64,000 nt of DNA from Pseudomonas sediminis (lineage in GTDB: Bacteria > Pseudomonadota > Gammaproteobacteria > Pseudomonadales > Pseudomonadaceae). The notes beneath the pieces were generated by a model. It was not told where the DNA came from. It searched no databases and saw only the letters and a list, made by a program, of their open reading frames with translations. The translations under genes were made by a program, and so were the position numbers. This document shows, one piece after another, positions 11,588 through 21,273 of the stretch. The stretch is taken from the NCBI RefSeq assembly GCF_002741105.1, contig NZ_NIQU01000005.1, positions 25,138 to 89,137 of the forward strand, given 5' to 3'. Positions within the stretch are counted from its first letter, which is position 1, and every line of letters begins with the position of its first letter.

Positions 11588-12601
11588 ATGCTTGCCCTCG
11601 GCAAACTGCTTGAACTGACCCTGGCCGGCCATGAGCCGTCGGCGAAGATTCAACTGACGCCCGATGGCACGCGTCTGCGCTGGCTAGATGAGGGCGCGCT
11701 GGAGGTGACTCCGCCTGCTGCGCGCGACAACGGCCTCGACCTGCTGCTGTCGGCCGGCGTCCATGGTAACGAAACCGCGCCAATCGAGCTGCTTGATCGT
11801 CTGTTGCGCGGCATCGCGCGCAACGAGCTGCATCCGGCGGCGCGCATTCTCTTTCTGTTCGGCAACCCTGAGGCCATGCGCCGTGGCGAGCGTTACGTCG
11901 AGCAGGACCTCAATCGTCTGTTCAGCGGCCGTCACGAGCAGTCCAGTGGCTTCGAGGCCATCAGGGCCTGCGACCTCGAGCACCTGGCCGTCAATTTCTT
12001 CGGCAAGGACACCGGTCGCACGCGCCTGCACTACGACCTGCATACCGCCATCCGCGCGTCCAAAATCGAGCAGTTCGCCCTCTATCCGTGGCAGGAGGGG
12101 CGTGCGCATTCCCGTCGCGAGCTGGAGCGTCTGCGGGCTGCCGGCATCGAGGCGGTACTGCTGCAGAACAAATCGTCGATTACCTTCAGCGCCTATACCT
12201 ACGCGCAACTCGGCGCCGAGGCCTTCACCCTGGAGCTGGGCAAGGCGCGTGCTTTCGGCCAGAACGAACTGGTCAACCTCGATCTGCTGGAGAACGCGCT
12301 GCACGCGCTGATCGAAGGGCGCGAGGTAATCAGTGGTGAGCCGACCCTCGATGGCATGCAGCTATTCGCCGTGTCGCGCGAGGTGATCAAGCACAGCGAT
12401 AGCTTCCAGCTGCACGTGCCTGCGGATATCGAGAACTTCACCGAGCTGGAGCCCGGCTACCTGCTTGCCGAGGATATCGCCGATACCCGCTGGATCGTGG
12501 ACGAGCAGGGCGCGCGCATCATCTTCCCCAATCCCAAGGTCAAAAACGGCCACCGCGCTGCCATCCTGATCGTCCCCGACGATGGTGCCGGTTTGGCATA
12601 G
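11588..12601 (+). CDS. aruE: Succinylglutamate desuccinylase AruE
   Basis: Last step of the AST pathway: N-succinylglutamate to glutamate plus succinate. The 337-residue M14-type zinc hydrolase of the AspA/AstE family has the zinc ligands in [15 protein letters not shown] (His and Glu) and HYDLHTAIR (second His), and [19 protein letters not shown] as substrate-arm motif. The ATG at 11588 follows AAGGAG at 11577-11582; an ORF reading further upstream runs into the REP sequence and was not used. Confidence 0.95.
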   Translation: MLALGKLLELTLAGHEPSAKIQLTPDGTRLRWLDEGALEVTPPAARDNGLDLLLSAGVHGNETAPIELLDRLLRGIARNELHPAARILFLFGNPEAMRRGERYVEQDLNRLFSGRHEQSSGFEAIRACDLEHLAVNFFGKDTGRTRLHYDLHTAIRASKIEQFALYPWQEGRAHSRRELERLRAAGIEAVLLQNKSSITFSAYTYAQLGAEAFTLELGKARAFGQNELVNLDLLENALHALIEGREVISGEPTLDGMQLFAVSREVIKHSDSFQLHVPADIENFTELEPGYLLAEDIADTRWIVDEQGARIIFPNPKVKNGHRAAILIVPDDGAGLA

Positions 12602-12608
12602 CTGCGTA

Positions 12609-12669
12609 TGTGGCAGGGCTTTAGCCGCGACGTCGCGTCGTATTGATCGCCGCTAAAGCGCCTCCCACG
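12609..12669. repeat. REP pair downstream of aruE
   Basis: TGGCAGGGCTTTAGCCGCGA (12611-12630) and CGCTAAAGCGCCTCCCA (12651-12667) form an imperfect inverted repeat of the GTGGGAGGGCTTTAGCCGCGA REP type, sitting at the end of the aru operon. Confidence 0.8.
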
Positions 12670-12760
12670 GCAGCCCGCGATTTTGCCTTCAACTGTATCT
12701 TCCACCGTCCGAGCGACCTCTTTAGCATGGGACTTTCGCCAATTGCCAGGAAAGCCTGTC

Positions 12761-13765
12761 ATGCCCCTGATCGACCTGCGTAGCGACACCGTTACCCAAC
12801 CCACTGCTGCCATGCGCGAAGCCATGATGGCTGCCGAGCTGGGCGATGACGTGTATGGCGAAGACCCCACGGTCAATCGTCTGGAGGTCTGGCTGGCCAA
12901 TGAACTGGGCTTCGAGGCGGCGCTGTTCGTCCCCACCGGCACCATGAGCAACCTGCTCGGCCTGATGGCTCATTGCGAACGCGGTGACGAGTACATCGTC
13001 GGCCAACAGGCGCACACCTATAAGTACGAGGGTGGCGGTGCCGCCGTGCTCGGCTCCATCCAGCCGCAACCGATCGAGGGTGAAACCAACGGTTCGCTGG
13101 ACCTGGCCAAGGTCGAGGCGGCGATCAAGCAAGACGACTTCCACTTTGCCCGCACCCGCCTGCTGGCCCTGGAAAACACCATGCAGGGCAAGGTGCTGCC
13201 GCTCGATTACCTGGCTGCCGCCCGCGAAATGACTCGCCGCCGTGGTTTGAGCCTGCACCTCGATGGCGCCCGCCTGTATAACGCAGCGGTCAAGCTCGGT
13301 GTGCCGGCGCGCGAGATCACCCAGCACTTCGATTCGGTCTCGGTGTGCCTGTCCAAGGGGCTCGGTGCGCCGGTCGGTTCGGTGCTCTGTGGCAGTACGG
13401 CGTTGATCGCCAAAGCACGCCGTTTGCGCAAGATGGTTGGCGGTGGCATGCGTCAGGCCGGCGTGCTGGCGGCAGCAGGCTTGTATGCGCTGCAGCATCA
13501 GGTTCAGCGCCTGGCCGAGGACCATGCCAATGCGACGCGACTCGGCGAAGAGCTGAGCGAGCTGGGTTATAGCGTTGAGCCGGTGCAGACCAACATGGTC
13601 TATGTGCAACTTGGCGAGCGTGCCGGGCAGATCAAGGGCTTCATGGCTGAACGAGGCATCGCTGTCAGTGCCGCGCCGCGCCTGCGCCTGGTGACTCATC
13701 TGGATGTTGGAACCGCGGGCGTCGAGCGCGTGATCGAGGCGTTCGCTGCCTTCCGTTCCCATTGA
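12761..13765 (+). CDS. ltaE: Low-specificity L-threonine aldolase
   Basis: PLP enzyme cleaving L-threonine and L-allo-threonine to glycine and acetaldehyde. The 334-residue protein begins [22 protein letters not shown], the standard family N terminus, and carries [36 protein letters not shown], and the PLP lysine in [16 protein letters not shown]. The start at 12761 has CAGGAAAG upstream; a longer reading from 12683 would add 26 unconserved residues. It lies alone between the aru operon and alaS. Confidence 0.93.
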   Translation: MPLIDLRSDTVTQPTAAMREAMMAAELGDDVYGEDPTVNRLEVWLANELGFEAALFVPTGTMSNLLGLMAHCERGDEYIVGQQAHTYKYEGGGAAVLGSIQPQPIEGETNGSLDLAKVEAAIKQDDFHFARTRLLALENTMQGKVLPLDYLAAAREMTRRRGLSLHLDGARLYNAAVKLGVPAREITQHFDSVSVCLSKGLGAPVGSVLCGSTALIAKARRLRKMVGGGMRQAGVLAAAGLYALQHQVQRLAEDHANATRLGEELSELGYSVEPVQTNMVYVQLGERAGQIKGFMAERGIAVSAAPRLRLVTHLDVGTAGVERVIEAFAAFRSH

Positions 13766-13831
13766 GCGAAATGCCGACAGTTCATAGCTGTCGGCTATCA
13801 ACAAGGCACTAGCCGCGGGCGAAAGGGCCGA

Positions 13832-13837
13832 TATAAT
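13832..13837 (+). promoter_or_regulatory. Consensus -10 box (TATAAT) for alaS
   Basis: A perfect TATAAT lies 50 bases before the alaS start. No good -35 hexamer is visible at 16-18 bases upstream, so activity may depend on other contacts. Confidence 0.5.
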
Positions 13838-13887
13838 GCGTCCCTTTGCCGGCTTTGCCGTGGCCGCCTGATTCCGTGGATATCCCT

Positions 13888-16512
13888 ATGAAAAGCGCAG
13901 AAATCCGTGAAGCCTTCCTGAGCTTCTTCGAAGAAAAAGGGCACACCCGTGTCGCTTCCAGCTCGCTGATCCCGGCGAACGACCCGACCCTGCTGTTCAC
14001 CAACGCAGGCATGAACCAGTTCAAGGACTGCTTCCTGGGCCTGGAAAAGCGCGCCTACACCCGCGCCACCACCAGCCAGAAATGCGTACGTGCCGGCGGT
14101 AAGCACAACGACCTGGAAAACGTCGGCTACACCGCGCGTCACCACACCTTCTTCGAAATGCTGGGTAACTTCAGCTTCGGCGACTATTTCAAGCGCGATG
14201 CCATTCATTACGCCTGGGAATTCCTGACCTCCGACAAGTGGCTGAACCTGCCCAAGGAAAAGCTCTGGGTCACCGTCTACGCCACCGATGACGAAGCCTA
14301 CGAGATCTGGACCAAGGAAGTTGGCATCCCCACCGAGCGCATGATCCGCATCGGCGACAACAAGGGGGCGCCGTACGCCTCCGACAACTTCTGGGCAATG
14401 GGTGATACCGGTCCGTGCGGCCCGTGCACCGAGATTTTCTTCGACCACGGTGAGCACATCTGGGGCGGCCCACCCGGCAGCCCGGAAGAAGATGGCGACC
14501 GCTACATCGAGATCTGGAACAACGTGTTCATGCAGTTCAACCGTACTGCAGATGGCGTGCTGCACCCGCTACCGGCGCCGAGTGTGGACACCGGCATGGG
14601 CCTGGAGCGCATCAGCGCCGTACTGCAGCACGTCAACTCGAACTACGAGATCGACCTGTTCCAGAATCTGTTGGCCGCCTCGGCCAAGGCCATCGGCTGC
14701 AGCAACGAAGGTCAGGCCTCGCTGAAAGTGGTGGCTGACCACATCCGTTCCTGCAGCTTCCTGATCGCCGACGGCGTGACCCCGTCCAACGAAGGCCGTG
14801 GCTACGTGCTGCGCCGCATCGTGCGTCGCGCCTGCCGTCACGGTAACAAGCTGGGCGCCAAGGGCAGCTTCTTCTACCAGATCGTTGCTGCGCTGGTGGC
14901 CGAGATGGGCGAAGCCTTCCCCGAACTCAAACAGCAGCAGGCGCATATCGAGCGCGTGCTCAAGACCGAAGAAGAGCAGTTCGCCAAGACCCTGGAGCAG
15001 GGCCTGAAGATCCTTGAGCAGGATCTGGCCGGCCTGCAGGGCTCGGTAATCCCCGGCGACGTGGTGTTCAAGCTGTATGACACCTACGGTTTCCCGGTTG
15101 ACCTGACCGCCGACATCGCCCGCGAGCGCGAGCTGTCGGTGGACGAAGAGGGCTTCGAGCGTGAAATGGAAGCGCAGCGCGAGCGCGCCCGTTCCGCCAG
15201 CGCCTTCGGCATGGATTACAACGCTCTGGTCAAGGTCGACGCCGACACCCGCTTCCTCGGTTACGAAGGCACCAGCGGCAGCGGCAAGATCATCGCTCTG
15301 TTCAAGGCCGGTGCTGCGGTCGACAGCCTCGCCGAAGGCGAAGAGGGCGTGGTGGTGCTGGATCAGACCCCGTTCTACGCCGAGTCCGGTGGCCAGATCG
15401 GCGACTGCGGCTACCTGGAAAGTGCTGGCGTGCGTTTCGACGTGCGCGACACCACCAAGGCCGGCGGTGCCTTCCTGCACCACGGTGTGGTAGCCAAGGG
15501 CGGTCTGAGCGTCGGCACCAGCGTCAAGGCCGAAGCCGAAGCGGGTGTGCGTCAAGCCACCGCGCTGAACCACTCCGCGACTCACCTGCTGCACGCCGCG
15601 CTGCGTCAGGTGCTGGGTGATCACGTGCAGCAGAAAGGCTCGCTGGTCGACAGTCAGCGCCTGCGTTTCGACTTCAGCCATTTCGAGGCGATCAAGCCTG
15701 AGCAGTTGAAGCAACTGGAAGACATCGTCAACGCCGAGATTCGCAAGAACTCCGAGGTCGAGACCGAAGAAACCGACATCGAGACCGCCAAGTCCAAGGG
15801 TGCCATGGCGCTGTTCGGCGAGAAGTACGGTGATCAGGTGCGCGTACTGAGCATGGGCGGCGACTTCTCCGTCGAGCTGTGTGGCGGTACTCACGTATCG
15901 CGCACCGGCGACATCGGCCTGTTCAAGATCACCAGCGAAGGCGGCGTGGCCGCTGGCGTGCGTCGTATCGAAGCGGTCACTGGTGCAGCCGCGCTGGCTT
16001 GGCTCAACGGTGCCGAGGAACAGCTCAAGGAAGCCGCCTCCCTGGTCAAGGGCAGTCGCGACAACGTGCTGGACAAACTCTCGGCCCTGATCGAGCGCAA
16101 CCGTCAGCTGGAAAAGGAGCTGGAGCAGCTCAAGGCCAAGGCCGCCAGCGCTGCTGGCAATGACCTGGCTGGTTCGGCCGTGGACGTGAAGGGCACCAAG
16201 GTGCTGGCCGCGCGTCTCGATGGCCTGGACGGCAAAGCGCTGCTGGCGCTGGTCGACCAACTGAAGAACAAGCTGGGCAGCGCTGTGATCCTGCTCGGCG
16301 GCGTGTTCGACGAGAAGGTGGTACTGGTCGCCGGTGTGACTCAGGACCTGACTGCCAAGCTCAAGGCCGGTGACCTGATGAAGCAGGCCGCCGCAGCAGT
16401 GGGCGGCAAGGGTGGTGGTCGCCCAGACATGGCCCAGGGTGGCGGCGTCGATGCCGGCAAGCTGGATGAAGCCCTGGCCCTGGCCGCAACCCTGGTCGAG
16501 CAGGCTTCGTAA
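13888..16512 (+). CDS. alaS: Alanyl-tRNA synthetase
   Basis: Charges tRNA-Ala and edits mischarged Ser/Gly. The 874-residue protein has normal length: class II catalytic core from [22 protein letters not shown] with [12 protein letters not shown] and GLERI; editing domain with the zinc-binding [16 protein letters not shown] (HxxxH) and [14 protein letters not shown]-Ala domain with coiled-coil segment [18 protein letters not shown] and the glycine-rich [15 protein letters not shown]. The ATG at 13888 was chosen over 13846 on homology. A GC-rich hairpin without a T-run follows at 16528-16551. Confidence 0.97.
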   Translation: MKSAEIREAFLSFFEEKGHTRVASSSLIPANDPTLLFTNAGMNQFKDCFLGLEKRAYTRATTSQKCVRAGGKHNDLENVGYTARHHTFFEMLGNFSFGDYFKRDAIHYAWEFLTSDKWLNLPKEKLWVTVYATDDEAYEIWTKEVGIPTERMIRIGDNKGAPYASDNFWAMGDTGPCGPCTEIFFDHGEHIWGGPPGSPEEDGDRYIEIWNNVFMQFNRTADGVLHPLPAPSVDTGMGLERISAVLQHVNSNYEIDLFQNLLAASAKAIGCSNEGQASLKVVADHIRSCSFLIADGVTPSNEGRGYVLRRIVRRACRHGNKLGAKGSFFYQIVAALVAEMGEAFPELKQQQAHIERVLKTEEEQFAKTLEQGLKILEQDLAGLQGSVIPGDVVFKLYDTYGFPVDLTADIARERELSVDEEGFEREMEAQRERARSASAFGMDYNALVKVDADTRFLGYEGTSGSGKIIALFKAGAAVDSLAEGEEGVVVLDQTPFYAESGGQIGDCGYLESAGVRFDVRDTTKAGGAFLHHGVVAKGGLSVGTSVKAEAEAGVRQATALNHSATHLLHAALRQVLGDHVQQKGSLVDSQRLRFDFSHFEAIKPEQLKQLEDIVNAEIRKNSEVETEETDIETAKSKGAMALFGEKYGDQVRVLSMGGDFSVELCGGTHVSRTGDIGLFKITSEGGVAAGVRRIEAVTGAAALAWLNGAEEQLKEAASLVKGSRDNVLDKLSALIERNRQLEKELEQLKAKAASAAGNDLAGSAVDVKGTKVLAARLDGLDGKALLALVDQLKNKLGSAVILLGGVFDEKVVLVAGVTQDLTAKLKAGDLMKQAAAAVGGKGGGRPDMAQGGGVDAGKLDEALALAATLVEQAS

Positions 16513-16614
16513 CGAGCGAGAAAGCGGGGCCCGCAGTGCGTCCGGCGGGCCTTGGCAGTATGACCCGATGCGGGTTTAATGGGCGCCCTTCGAGGAATCA
16601 GGCGGCTTTTTGAA

Positions 16615-17853
16615 ATGGCTTTGATCGTACAGAAGTTTGGGGGCACCTCCGTCGGCACCATCGAGCGTATCGCTCAGGTGGCCGACAAGGTGAAGAAGTT
16701 CCGCGAGAACGGTGACGACATCGTCGTCGTGGTTTCCGCCATGAGCGGCGAAACCAACCGCCTGATCGATCTGGCCAAACAGATCACCGATGGCGAGCCG
16801 GTTGCGCGTGAGCTGGATGTCATGGTGTCCACCGGTGAGCAGGTGACCATTGCCCTGCTGGCCATGGCGCTGATCAAGCGCGGCGTGCCGGCGGTGTCCT
16901 ACACCGGCAACCAGGTGCGCATCCTCACCGACAGCGCGCACAACAAGGCGCGTATTCTGCAGATCGATGACCAGAAGATTCGTGCCGACCTCAAGGCTGG
17001 TCGCGTCGTTGTGGTCGCAGGTTTCCAGGGCGTCGACGAGCACGGCAACATCACTACCCTGGGTCGTGGCGGCTCCGACACCACCGGTGTGGCTCTGGCC
17101 GCGGCGCTGAAAGCCGAGGAGTGCCAGATCTACACCGACGTCGATGGTGTCTACACCACCGACCCGCGCGTGGTGCCCAAGGCTCAGCGCCTGGAAAAGA
17201 TCACCTTCGAAGAAATGCTGGAAATGGCCAGCCTCGGTTCCAAGGTGCTGCAGATTCGTTCGGTGGAATTCGCCGGCAAGTACAACGTCCCGCTGCGCGT
17301 CCTGCACAGCTTCCAGGAGGGCCCGGGCACCCTCATTACCCTTGATGAAGAGGAATCCATGGAACAGCCGATCATTTCCGGCATCGCTTTCAATCGCGAC
17401 GAAGCCAAGCTGACCATCCGTGGGGTGCCGGATATCCCTGGCATCGCCTTCAAGATTCTCGGCCCGATCAGCGCCGCCAACATCGAAGTGGACATGATCG
17501 TGCAGAACGTTTCGCACGATAACACCACCGATTTCACCTTCACCGTGCACCGCAACGACTACAACAACGCCCTGAGCGTGCTGCAGAAGACCGCAGACGA
17601 GCTGGGCGCTCGTGAAGTGGTCGGCGACACCAACATTGCCAAGGTGTCCATCGTCGGTGTCGGTATGCGTTCCCACGCCGGTGTTGCCAGTCGCATGTTC
17701 GAGGCCCTGGCCAAGGAGACCATCAATATCCAGATGATCTCCACCTCCGAGATCAAGGTGTCCGTGGTGATCGAAGAGAAGTATCTGGAGCTGGCGGTAC
17801 GCGCACTGCATACCGCCTTCGAGCTGGATGCTCCGGCCCGGCAGGGCGAGTGA
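16615..17853 (+). CDS. lysC: Aspartate kinase (feedback-regulated, two ACT domains)
   Basis: Phosphorylates aspartate at the head of the Lys/Thr/Met branch. The 412 residues comprise an amino-acid kinase domain from [14 protein letters not shown] through [27 protein letters not shown] and [14 protein letters not shown], then a C-terminal pair of ACT domains (about 265-410). An internal in-frame ATG at 17359 (residue 249), with AAGAGGA just upstream, matches the place where alpha2-beta2 aspartokinases initiate a separate beta subunit. It follows alaS by 102 bases and is closed by a terminator at 17866. Confidence 0.96.
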   Translation: MALIVQKFGGTSVGTIERIAQVADKVKKFRENGDDIVVVVSAMSGETNRLIDLAKQITDGEPVARELDVMVSTGEQVTIALLAMALIKRGVPAVSYTGNQVRILTDSAHNKARILQIDDQKIRADLKAGRVVVVAGFQGVDEHGNITTLGRGGSDTTGVALAAALKAEECQIYTDVDGVYTTDPRVVPKAQRLEKITFEEMLEMASLGSKVLQIRSVEFAGKYNVPLRVLHSFQEGPGTLITLDEEESMEQPIISGIAFNRDEAKLTIRGVPDIPGIAFKILGPISAANIEVDMIVQNVSHDNTTDFTFTVHRNDYNNALSVLQKTADELGAREVVGDTNIAKVSIVGVGMRSHAGVASRMFEALAKETINIQMISTSEIKVSVVIEEKYLELAVRALHTAFELDAPARQGE

Positions 17854-17865
17854 TTCCACTGATTT

Positions 17866-17901
17866 GAAAGGCGCGGCTGGTTCCGCGCCTTTCGTCTTTT
17901 T
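17866..17901 (+). terminator. Rho-independent terminator after lysC
   Basis: GAAAGGCGCGG (17866-17876) pairs perfectly with CCGCGCCTTTC (17883-17893) across a six-base loop, followed by GTCTTTTTG. Confidence 0.9.
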
Positions 17902-18044
17902 GATTGGCATGCGGGAACTTTCTTTCTGCGCGGGCTGGTCAATACTTGGGTGGAGGCTTTCGGGCTTGATTTAGCGGGAAGCCGGCACCATTTTCTTTTT
18001 TGCAGACTGTTGTCCTGAAAAATGTAATCCGTGAGGAGAAAGGA

Positions 18045-18230
18045 ATGCTGATTCTGACTCGCCGGGTCGGAGAGACCCTGATGGTCGGTGATGATGTGAC
18101 TGTCACCGTGTTGGGTGTGAAAGGTAACCAGGTGCGCATTGGTGTCAATGCGCCGAAGGAGGTTGCCGTGCACCGTGAAGAAATCTACCAGCGCATCCAG
18201 AAAGAGAAGGGTGACGAACCAAGCCACTAA
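18045..18230 (+). CDS. rsmA: Carbon storage regulator RsmA (CsrA family)
   Basis: 61-residue homodimeric RNA-binding protein that represses translation by binding GGA motifs in mRNA leaders and is itself titrated by RsmY/RsmZ-type sRNAs in pseudomonads. The sequence [18 protein letters not shown], then [24 protein letters not shown], includes the key Arg44 region. The leader GTGAGGAGAAAGGA contains two GGA motifs overlapping the ribosome site, so autoregulation is possible. It keeps the lysC-rsmA-tRNA order known from P. aeruginosa. Confidence 0.97.
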
Positions 18231-18249
18231 TTTTTCTACAAATTTTTGT

Positions 18250-18277
18250 TTGCAAACGGGGAAAACATGTTTATCAT
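18250..18277 (+). promoter_or_regulatory. Sigma-70-type promoter for tRNA-Ser
   Basis: TTGCAA (18250-18255), a 16-base spacer and TATCAT (18272-18277) lie 14 bases before the tRNA 5' end, overlapping the end of the rsmA transcription unit. Confidence 0.6.
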
Positions 18278-18291
18278 GCGCCCCGTGTTGC

Positions 18292-18382
18292 GGAGAGGTG
18301 GCCGAGTGGCCGAAGGCGCTCCCCTGCTAAGGGAGTACACCTCAAAAGGGTGTCGGGGGTTCGAATCCCCCCTTCTCCGCCA
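18292..18382 (+). tRNA. tRNA-Ser (anticodon GCT)
   Basis: 91-base class II tRNA with long variable arm. The acceptor stem GGAGAGG pairs with CTTCTCC, the anticodon loop CTGCTAA gives GCT at 18326-18328 (reads AGC/AGU), the T-loop is TTCGAAT, and CCA is encoded at 18380-18382. Confidence 0.97.
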
Positions 18383-18593
18383 TTATTCAGCGAGTCGGGC
18401 GTAAGTCGGGCTGGCGAATCAACCAGAGGTGATCTGGTATAAAAGCACCAAAGATCTCGCGAAAGCGTAGCGAGCGAAGGGTAGGCGAGGCGAAAGCGAG
18501 CGAAGAAGCGCAGTTTAGTTTTCTAAATGAGCATTCTGAGTTCGGTTTCAACGAAGCATACCCAAGCGCAGTAGCTTTCGAGTGATCTGTAAC
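18383..18593. other. 210-base gap between tRNA-Ser and first tRNA-Arg, holding an orphan copy of the array spacer
   Basis: Bases 18423-18452 (CCAGAGGTGATCTGGTATAA and the ten bases after it) are a near copy of the 30-base block that precedes the second and third tRNA-Arg genes. Here the block is separated from tRNA-Arg by about 140 bases of unrelated sequence rich in GCGAAAGCG-type short repeats. No protein gene is credible. Confidence 0.7.
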
Positions 18594-18670
18594 GGACTCA
18601 TAGCTCAGCTGGATAGAGTACTCGGCTACGAACCGAGCGGTCGGAGGTTCGAATCCTCCTGAGTCCGCCA
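18594..18670 (+). tRNA. tRNA-Arg (anticodon ACG), copy 1
   Basis: 77 bases. The acceptor GGACTCA pairs with TGAGTCC, the anticodon loop CTACGAA gives ACG (A34 is normally edited to inosine, reading CGU/CGC/CGA), and CCA is encoded. First of three copies that appear identical. Confidence 0.97.
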
Positions 18671-18675
18671 TATTC

Positions 18676-18704
18676 AAATGGCTTGCATCGCTGCAAGCCA
18701 TTTT
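18676..18704 (+). terminator. Terminator-like hairpin after tRNA-Arg copy 1
   Basis: AAATGGCTTGCA and TGCAAGCCATTTT are inverted around a short loop. A decayed version (GGCACTGCAGCGATGCAAGGTC) follows copy 2 and an intact one follows copy 3, as expected for tandem duplication of a tRNA-terminator unit. Confidence 0.6.
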
Positions 18705-18744
18705 GTTTCAACCAGCGGTGATCTGGTCTAAAAGCGCCAAAAGT

Positions 18745-18821
18745 GGACTCATAGCTCAGCTGGATAGAGTACTCGGCTACGAACCGAGCGGTCGGAGGTT
18801 CGAATCCTCCTGAGTCCGCCA
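18745..18821 (+). tRNA. tRNA-Arg (anticodon ACG), copy 2
   Basis: Sequence appears identical to copy 1 over 77 bases, including the encoded CCA. The repeat unit is 151 bases from copy 1. Confidence 0.97.
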
Positions 18822-18891
18822 TATTAAATGGCACTGCAGCGATGCAAGGTCATGTTTCAGCCAGCGGTGATCTGGTCAAAAAGCGCCAAAT

Positions 18892-18968
18892 GGACTCATA
18901 GCTCAGCTGGATAGAGTACTCGGCTACGAACCGAGCGGTCGGAGGTTCGAATCCTCCTGAGTCCGCCA
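18892..18968 (+). tRNA. tRNA-Arg (anticodon ACG), copy 3
   Basis: Third copy, appears identical to the other two, 147 bases after copy 2. Confidence 0.97.
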
Positions 18969-18971
18969 TAC

Positions 18972-19006
18972 CGAAAGGGCCTGCAGCAATGCAGGCCCTT
19001 TTTCTT
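18972..19006 (+). terminator. Terminator closing the tRNA-Arg array
   Basis: AAAGGGCCTGCA pairs with TGCAGGCCCTTT around a short loop, followed by TTTCTTT. It is a strong intrinsic terminator. Confidence 0.9.
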
Positions 19007-19012
19007 TGTGCG

Positions 19013-19507
19013 TTATTTCTTCACGCAGCCGGCTTCGTCGAAGCTGACCTGTCGGCTGTTCCCGCCTTTGCGTTTCTCTCGGTAGTGGTAGCGCTGCTGC
19101 CCATTGCTGCTGGTGACTCTGTCTGGCCTGCCCAGGCTGCTTTCCACGTCGGCGCGGCTCATGCCGAAGCGGACTTCCTTGCGGATGATCGCCTGGCGTC
19201 TCTCGCTGCTGGTCAGCAGGTTGTCGCAACCATCGTCCTGTTGGCCAACGATGACCAGCTCGCCACTGCCGGCCGAGGTGGTTGCTGCGCGCCGGCCTGG
19301 GTCCGCGAGAGGGATTGCCTTGCCGCTGCTGGGGGTGTGGTTGCGCGCATCCTGCAGGTGCTGCTCTTGATCGTCGGCGCAGCCGTGGCGGGTGAAGGTG
19401 ACATGGCCATTTGCACTCACGCAGCGGAACACACTGGCCGCCGAGCTGTCTGCAATAGGGTAGAGAAATGCAGCGGCCAATAGCGCTGCGAAGTGCAGTC
19501 CTCGCAT
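19013..19507 (-). CDS. Exported protein, DUF4124-like N terminus and SmpA-like C terminus
   Basis: 164 residues with an N-terminal signal peptide (MRGLHFAALLAAAFLYPIADSSAA). The mature start VFRCVSANGHVTFTRHGC is the short pattern seen in DUF4124 periplasmic proteins. The C-terminal half (FGMSRADVESSLGRPDRVTSS, then YHYRE) resembles the small SmpA/BamE-type fold with its G-M-x-x-x-x-V-x-x-x-L-G-x-P-D signature. GGGAGGACGACTC precedes the ATG. The gene runs back toward the tRNA array. Function is unknown; an envelope role is inferred. Confidence 0.75.
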   Translation of the reverse strand: MRGLHFAALLAAAFLYPIADSSAASVFRCVSANGHVTFTRHGCADDQEQHLQDARNHTPSSGKAIPLADPGRRAATTSAGSGELVIVGQQDDGCDNLLTSSERRQAIIRKEVRFGMSRADVESSLGRPDRVTSSNGQQRYHYREKRKGGNSRQVSFDEAGCVKK

Positions 19508-19830
19508 GAGTCGTCCTCCCTGACGTTTGCCTGTTTCAGGTTAGACCGTTTTTTCGTACTCGCCAGGGTGTCTTGGTGCGGATGGCTGGCGTCGCATAGC
19601 CAGGTTTTCATGCGAGATCGAAGTTTGCGATGCAAGCAATTGTTCTTGCCGCGCTTTTGTCACGTACAAAGCTGTTTTGCGGTGTTATGATTCGCCGCGT
19701 CAGCCCCGCCGGGGCTTGTGGAATACCACCATGGACTTACCCAGTAGTTACTCAATACTCCCCTCGCACAATCGTGTAAGACCTGATTGATCCCCTTTGG
19801 CGTGCCCGCCAACTGGGGGTGGAGCGCGCT
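19508..19830. other. Intergenic region between the exported protein and mgtE
   Basis: About 320 bases separating divergent genes. A short GCCCCGCCGGGGC palindrome lies near 19701-19713, and TATGAT at 19686-19691 is a possible -10. I looked for an M-box or other Mg2+ riboswitch fold and cannot identify one by eye. No protein gene is convincing. Confidence 0.5.
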
Positions 19831-21273
19831 ATGACAGAAGTAGAAGCCAAAAAGCCGCAAGAGAGCTTGCAGGATCGCCTGGCCCAGGTGATCGAACTGC
19901 TGCATCGGCACAAACTGGTCGAAGACCTGACTCACCGTCAGGAAGGCCAGCATCACGACCGGGTCGAGAACCTGGTACATCGTCAGAATCTCGTCGAGCT
20001 GCAGCGCAAGCTCGAAGATCTGCACCCTGCGGATATCGCCCATATCCTCGAAGCCCTGCCGCTCGATGAGCGTCTGACCGTCTGGCAACTGGTCAAGGCC
20101 GAGCGCGATGGCGACATCCTGCTGGAAGTCTCCGACGCGGTACGAGAAACCCTGATCGCCGACATGGACGATCACGAGATTCTCGCTGCAGCCAAGGACA
20201 TGGACGCCGACGAACTCGCTGACCTTGCCCCGGAACTGCCGCGCGACGTCGTTCATGAGCTGATGGAGTCGCTCGACGCTCAGCAGCGTGAGCGTGTGCG
20301 GTCGGCCCTGTCCTACGAAGAGGATCAGGTCGGCGCGCTAATGGACTTCGAGATGGTCACCATCCGCGAAGACGTCAGCCTGGAAGTGGTTCTGCGTTAC
20401 CTGCGCCGCCTGAAGGAGCTGCCGGGCCATACCGACAAGCTGTTCGTGGTCGATTACGACGGCGTGCTCAAGGGTGTGCTGCCGATCAAGCGTTTGCTGG
20501 TCAATGATCCGGAGAAGCAGGTCGGCGAGGTCATGGCCGACGATCCGGTGAGTTTCCACCCGGACGAGGACGGCTACGACGCCGCTCAGGCGTTCGAGCG
20601 TTACGACCTGATTTCCGCCCCGGTGGTGGACAAGAACGGCAAGCTGATCGGCCGTCTGACCATCGACGAGATGGTCGACCTGATCCGTGAGGAAAGTGAA
20701 AGCGAAGTGCTGAACATGGCCGGTCTGCGCGAGGAGGAAGACATCTTCGCCTCGGTGTGGAAGTCGGTGCGCAACCGTTGGGCCTGGCTGGCGATCAACC
20801 TGGTCACCGCGTTCCTGGCGTCGCGTGTGATCGGCCTGTTCGAAGGCTCGATCGAGAAGCTGGTGGCGCTGGCGGCGCTGATGCCCATCGTTGCCGGTAT
20901 CGGCGGCAACTCGGGCAACCAGACTATCACCATGATCGTACGCGCCATGGCGCTGGATCAGGTCAGCACTGGCAATACCAAGCGTCTGGTACGCAAGGAA
21001 CTGGGTGTTTCCCTGATCAACGGCATCCTTTGGGGTGGCGTGATCGGCGCCGTTGCCTATGGGCTTTACGGTAGTTGGTCGCTGGGCGTGGTGATGACCG
21101 CGGCAATGACCCTCAACCTGTTGCTGGCGGCGTTGATGGGCGTGCTGATCCCCATGACCCTGGCACGCCTGGGGCGTGACCCGGCCATGGGGGCCAGCGT
21201 GATGATCACCGCCATGACCGACAGCGGTGGTTTCTTCATCTTCCTGGGGCTGGCGTCGATCTTCCTGCTGTAA
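19831..21273 (+). CDS. mgtE: Magnesium transporter MgtE
   Basis: Mg2+-gated, Mg2+-selective channel of the inner membrane. The 480 residues show the family order: N-terminal alpha-solenoid domain (HPADIAHILEALPLDERLTVWQL), a CBS pair (about residues 145-265; VGALMDFEMVTIREDV and VMADDPVSFHPDEDGYDAAQAFERYDLISAPVVD), a plug helix, and about five transmembrane helices containing PIVAGIGGNSGNQTITMIVR with the pore residues. The start is ATG 19831 behind GGGGGTGGAG. It abuts the convergent next gene without a base between the stop codons. Confidence 0.96.
   Translation: MTEVEAKKPQESLQDRLAQVIELLHRHKLVEDLTHRQEGQHHDRVENLVHRQNLVELQRKLEDLHPADIAHILEALPLDERLTVWQLVKAERDGDILLEVSDAVRETLIADMDDHEILAAAKDMDADELADLAPELPRDVVHELMESLDAQQRERVRSALSYEEDQVGALMDFEMVTIREDVSLEVVLRYLRRLKELPGHTDKLFVVDYDGVLKGVLPIKRLLVNDPEKQVGEVMADDPVSFHPDEDGYDAAQAFERYDLISAPVVDKNGKLIGRLTIDEMVDLIREESESEVLNMAGLREEEDIFASVWKSVRNRWAWLAINLVTAFLASRVIGLFEGSIEKLVALAALMPIVAGIGGNSGNQTITMIVRAMALDQVSTGNTKRLVRKELGVSLINGILWGGVIGAVAYGLYGSWSLGVVMTAAMTLNLLLAALMGVLIPMTLARLGRDPAMGASVMITAMTDSGGFFIFLGLASIFLL

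Noticed and set aside
14569..16260. 563-codon open frame on the minus strand
   Set aside because: Antisense shadow of alaS, no start signal and no recognisable domain.
18387..18834. Minus-strand short ORFs with GGFEPPTARFVAEYS
   Set aside because: These are translations of tRNA-Arg genes and spacers, a familiar false annotation.
19508..19830. Mg2+ riboswitch (M-box) before mgtE
   Set aside because: The region lacks the multi-stem conserved core that I could recognise by eye; only a covariance-model search could settle it.
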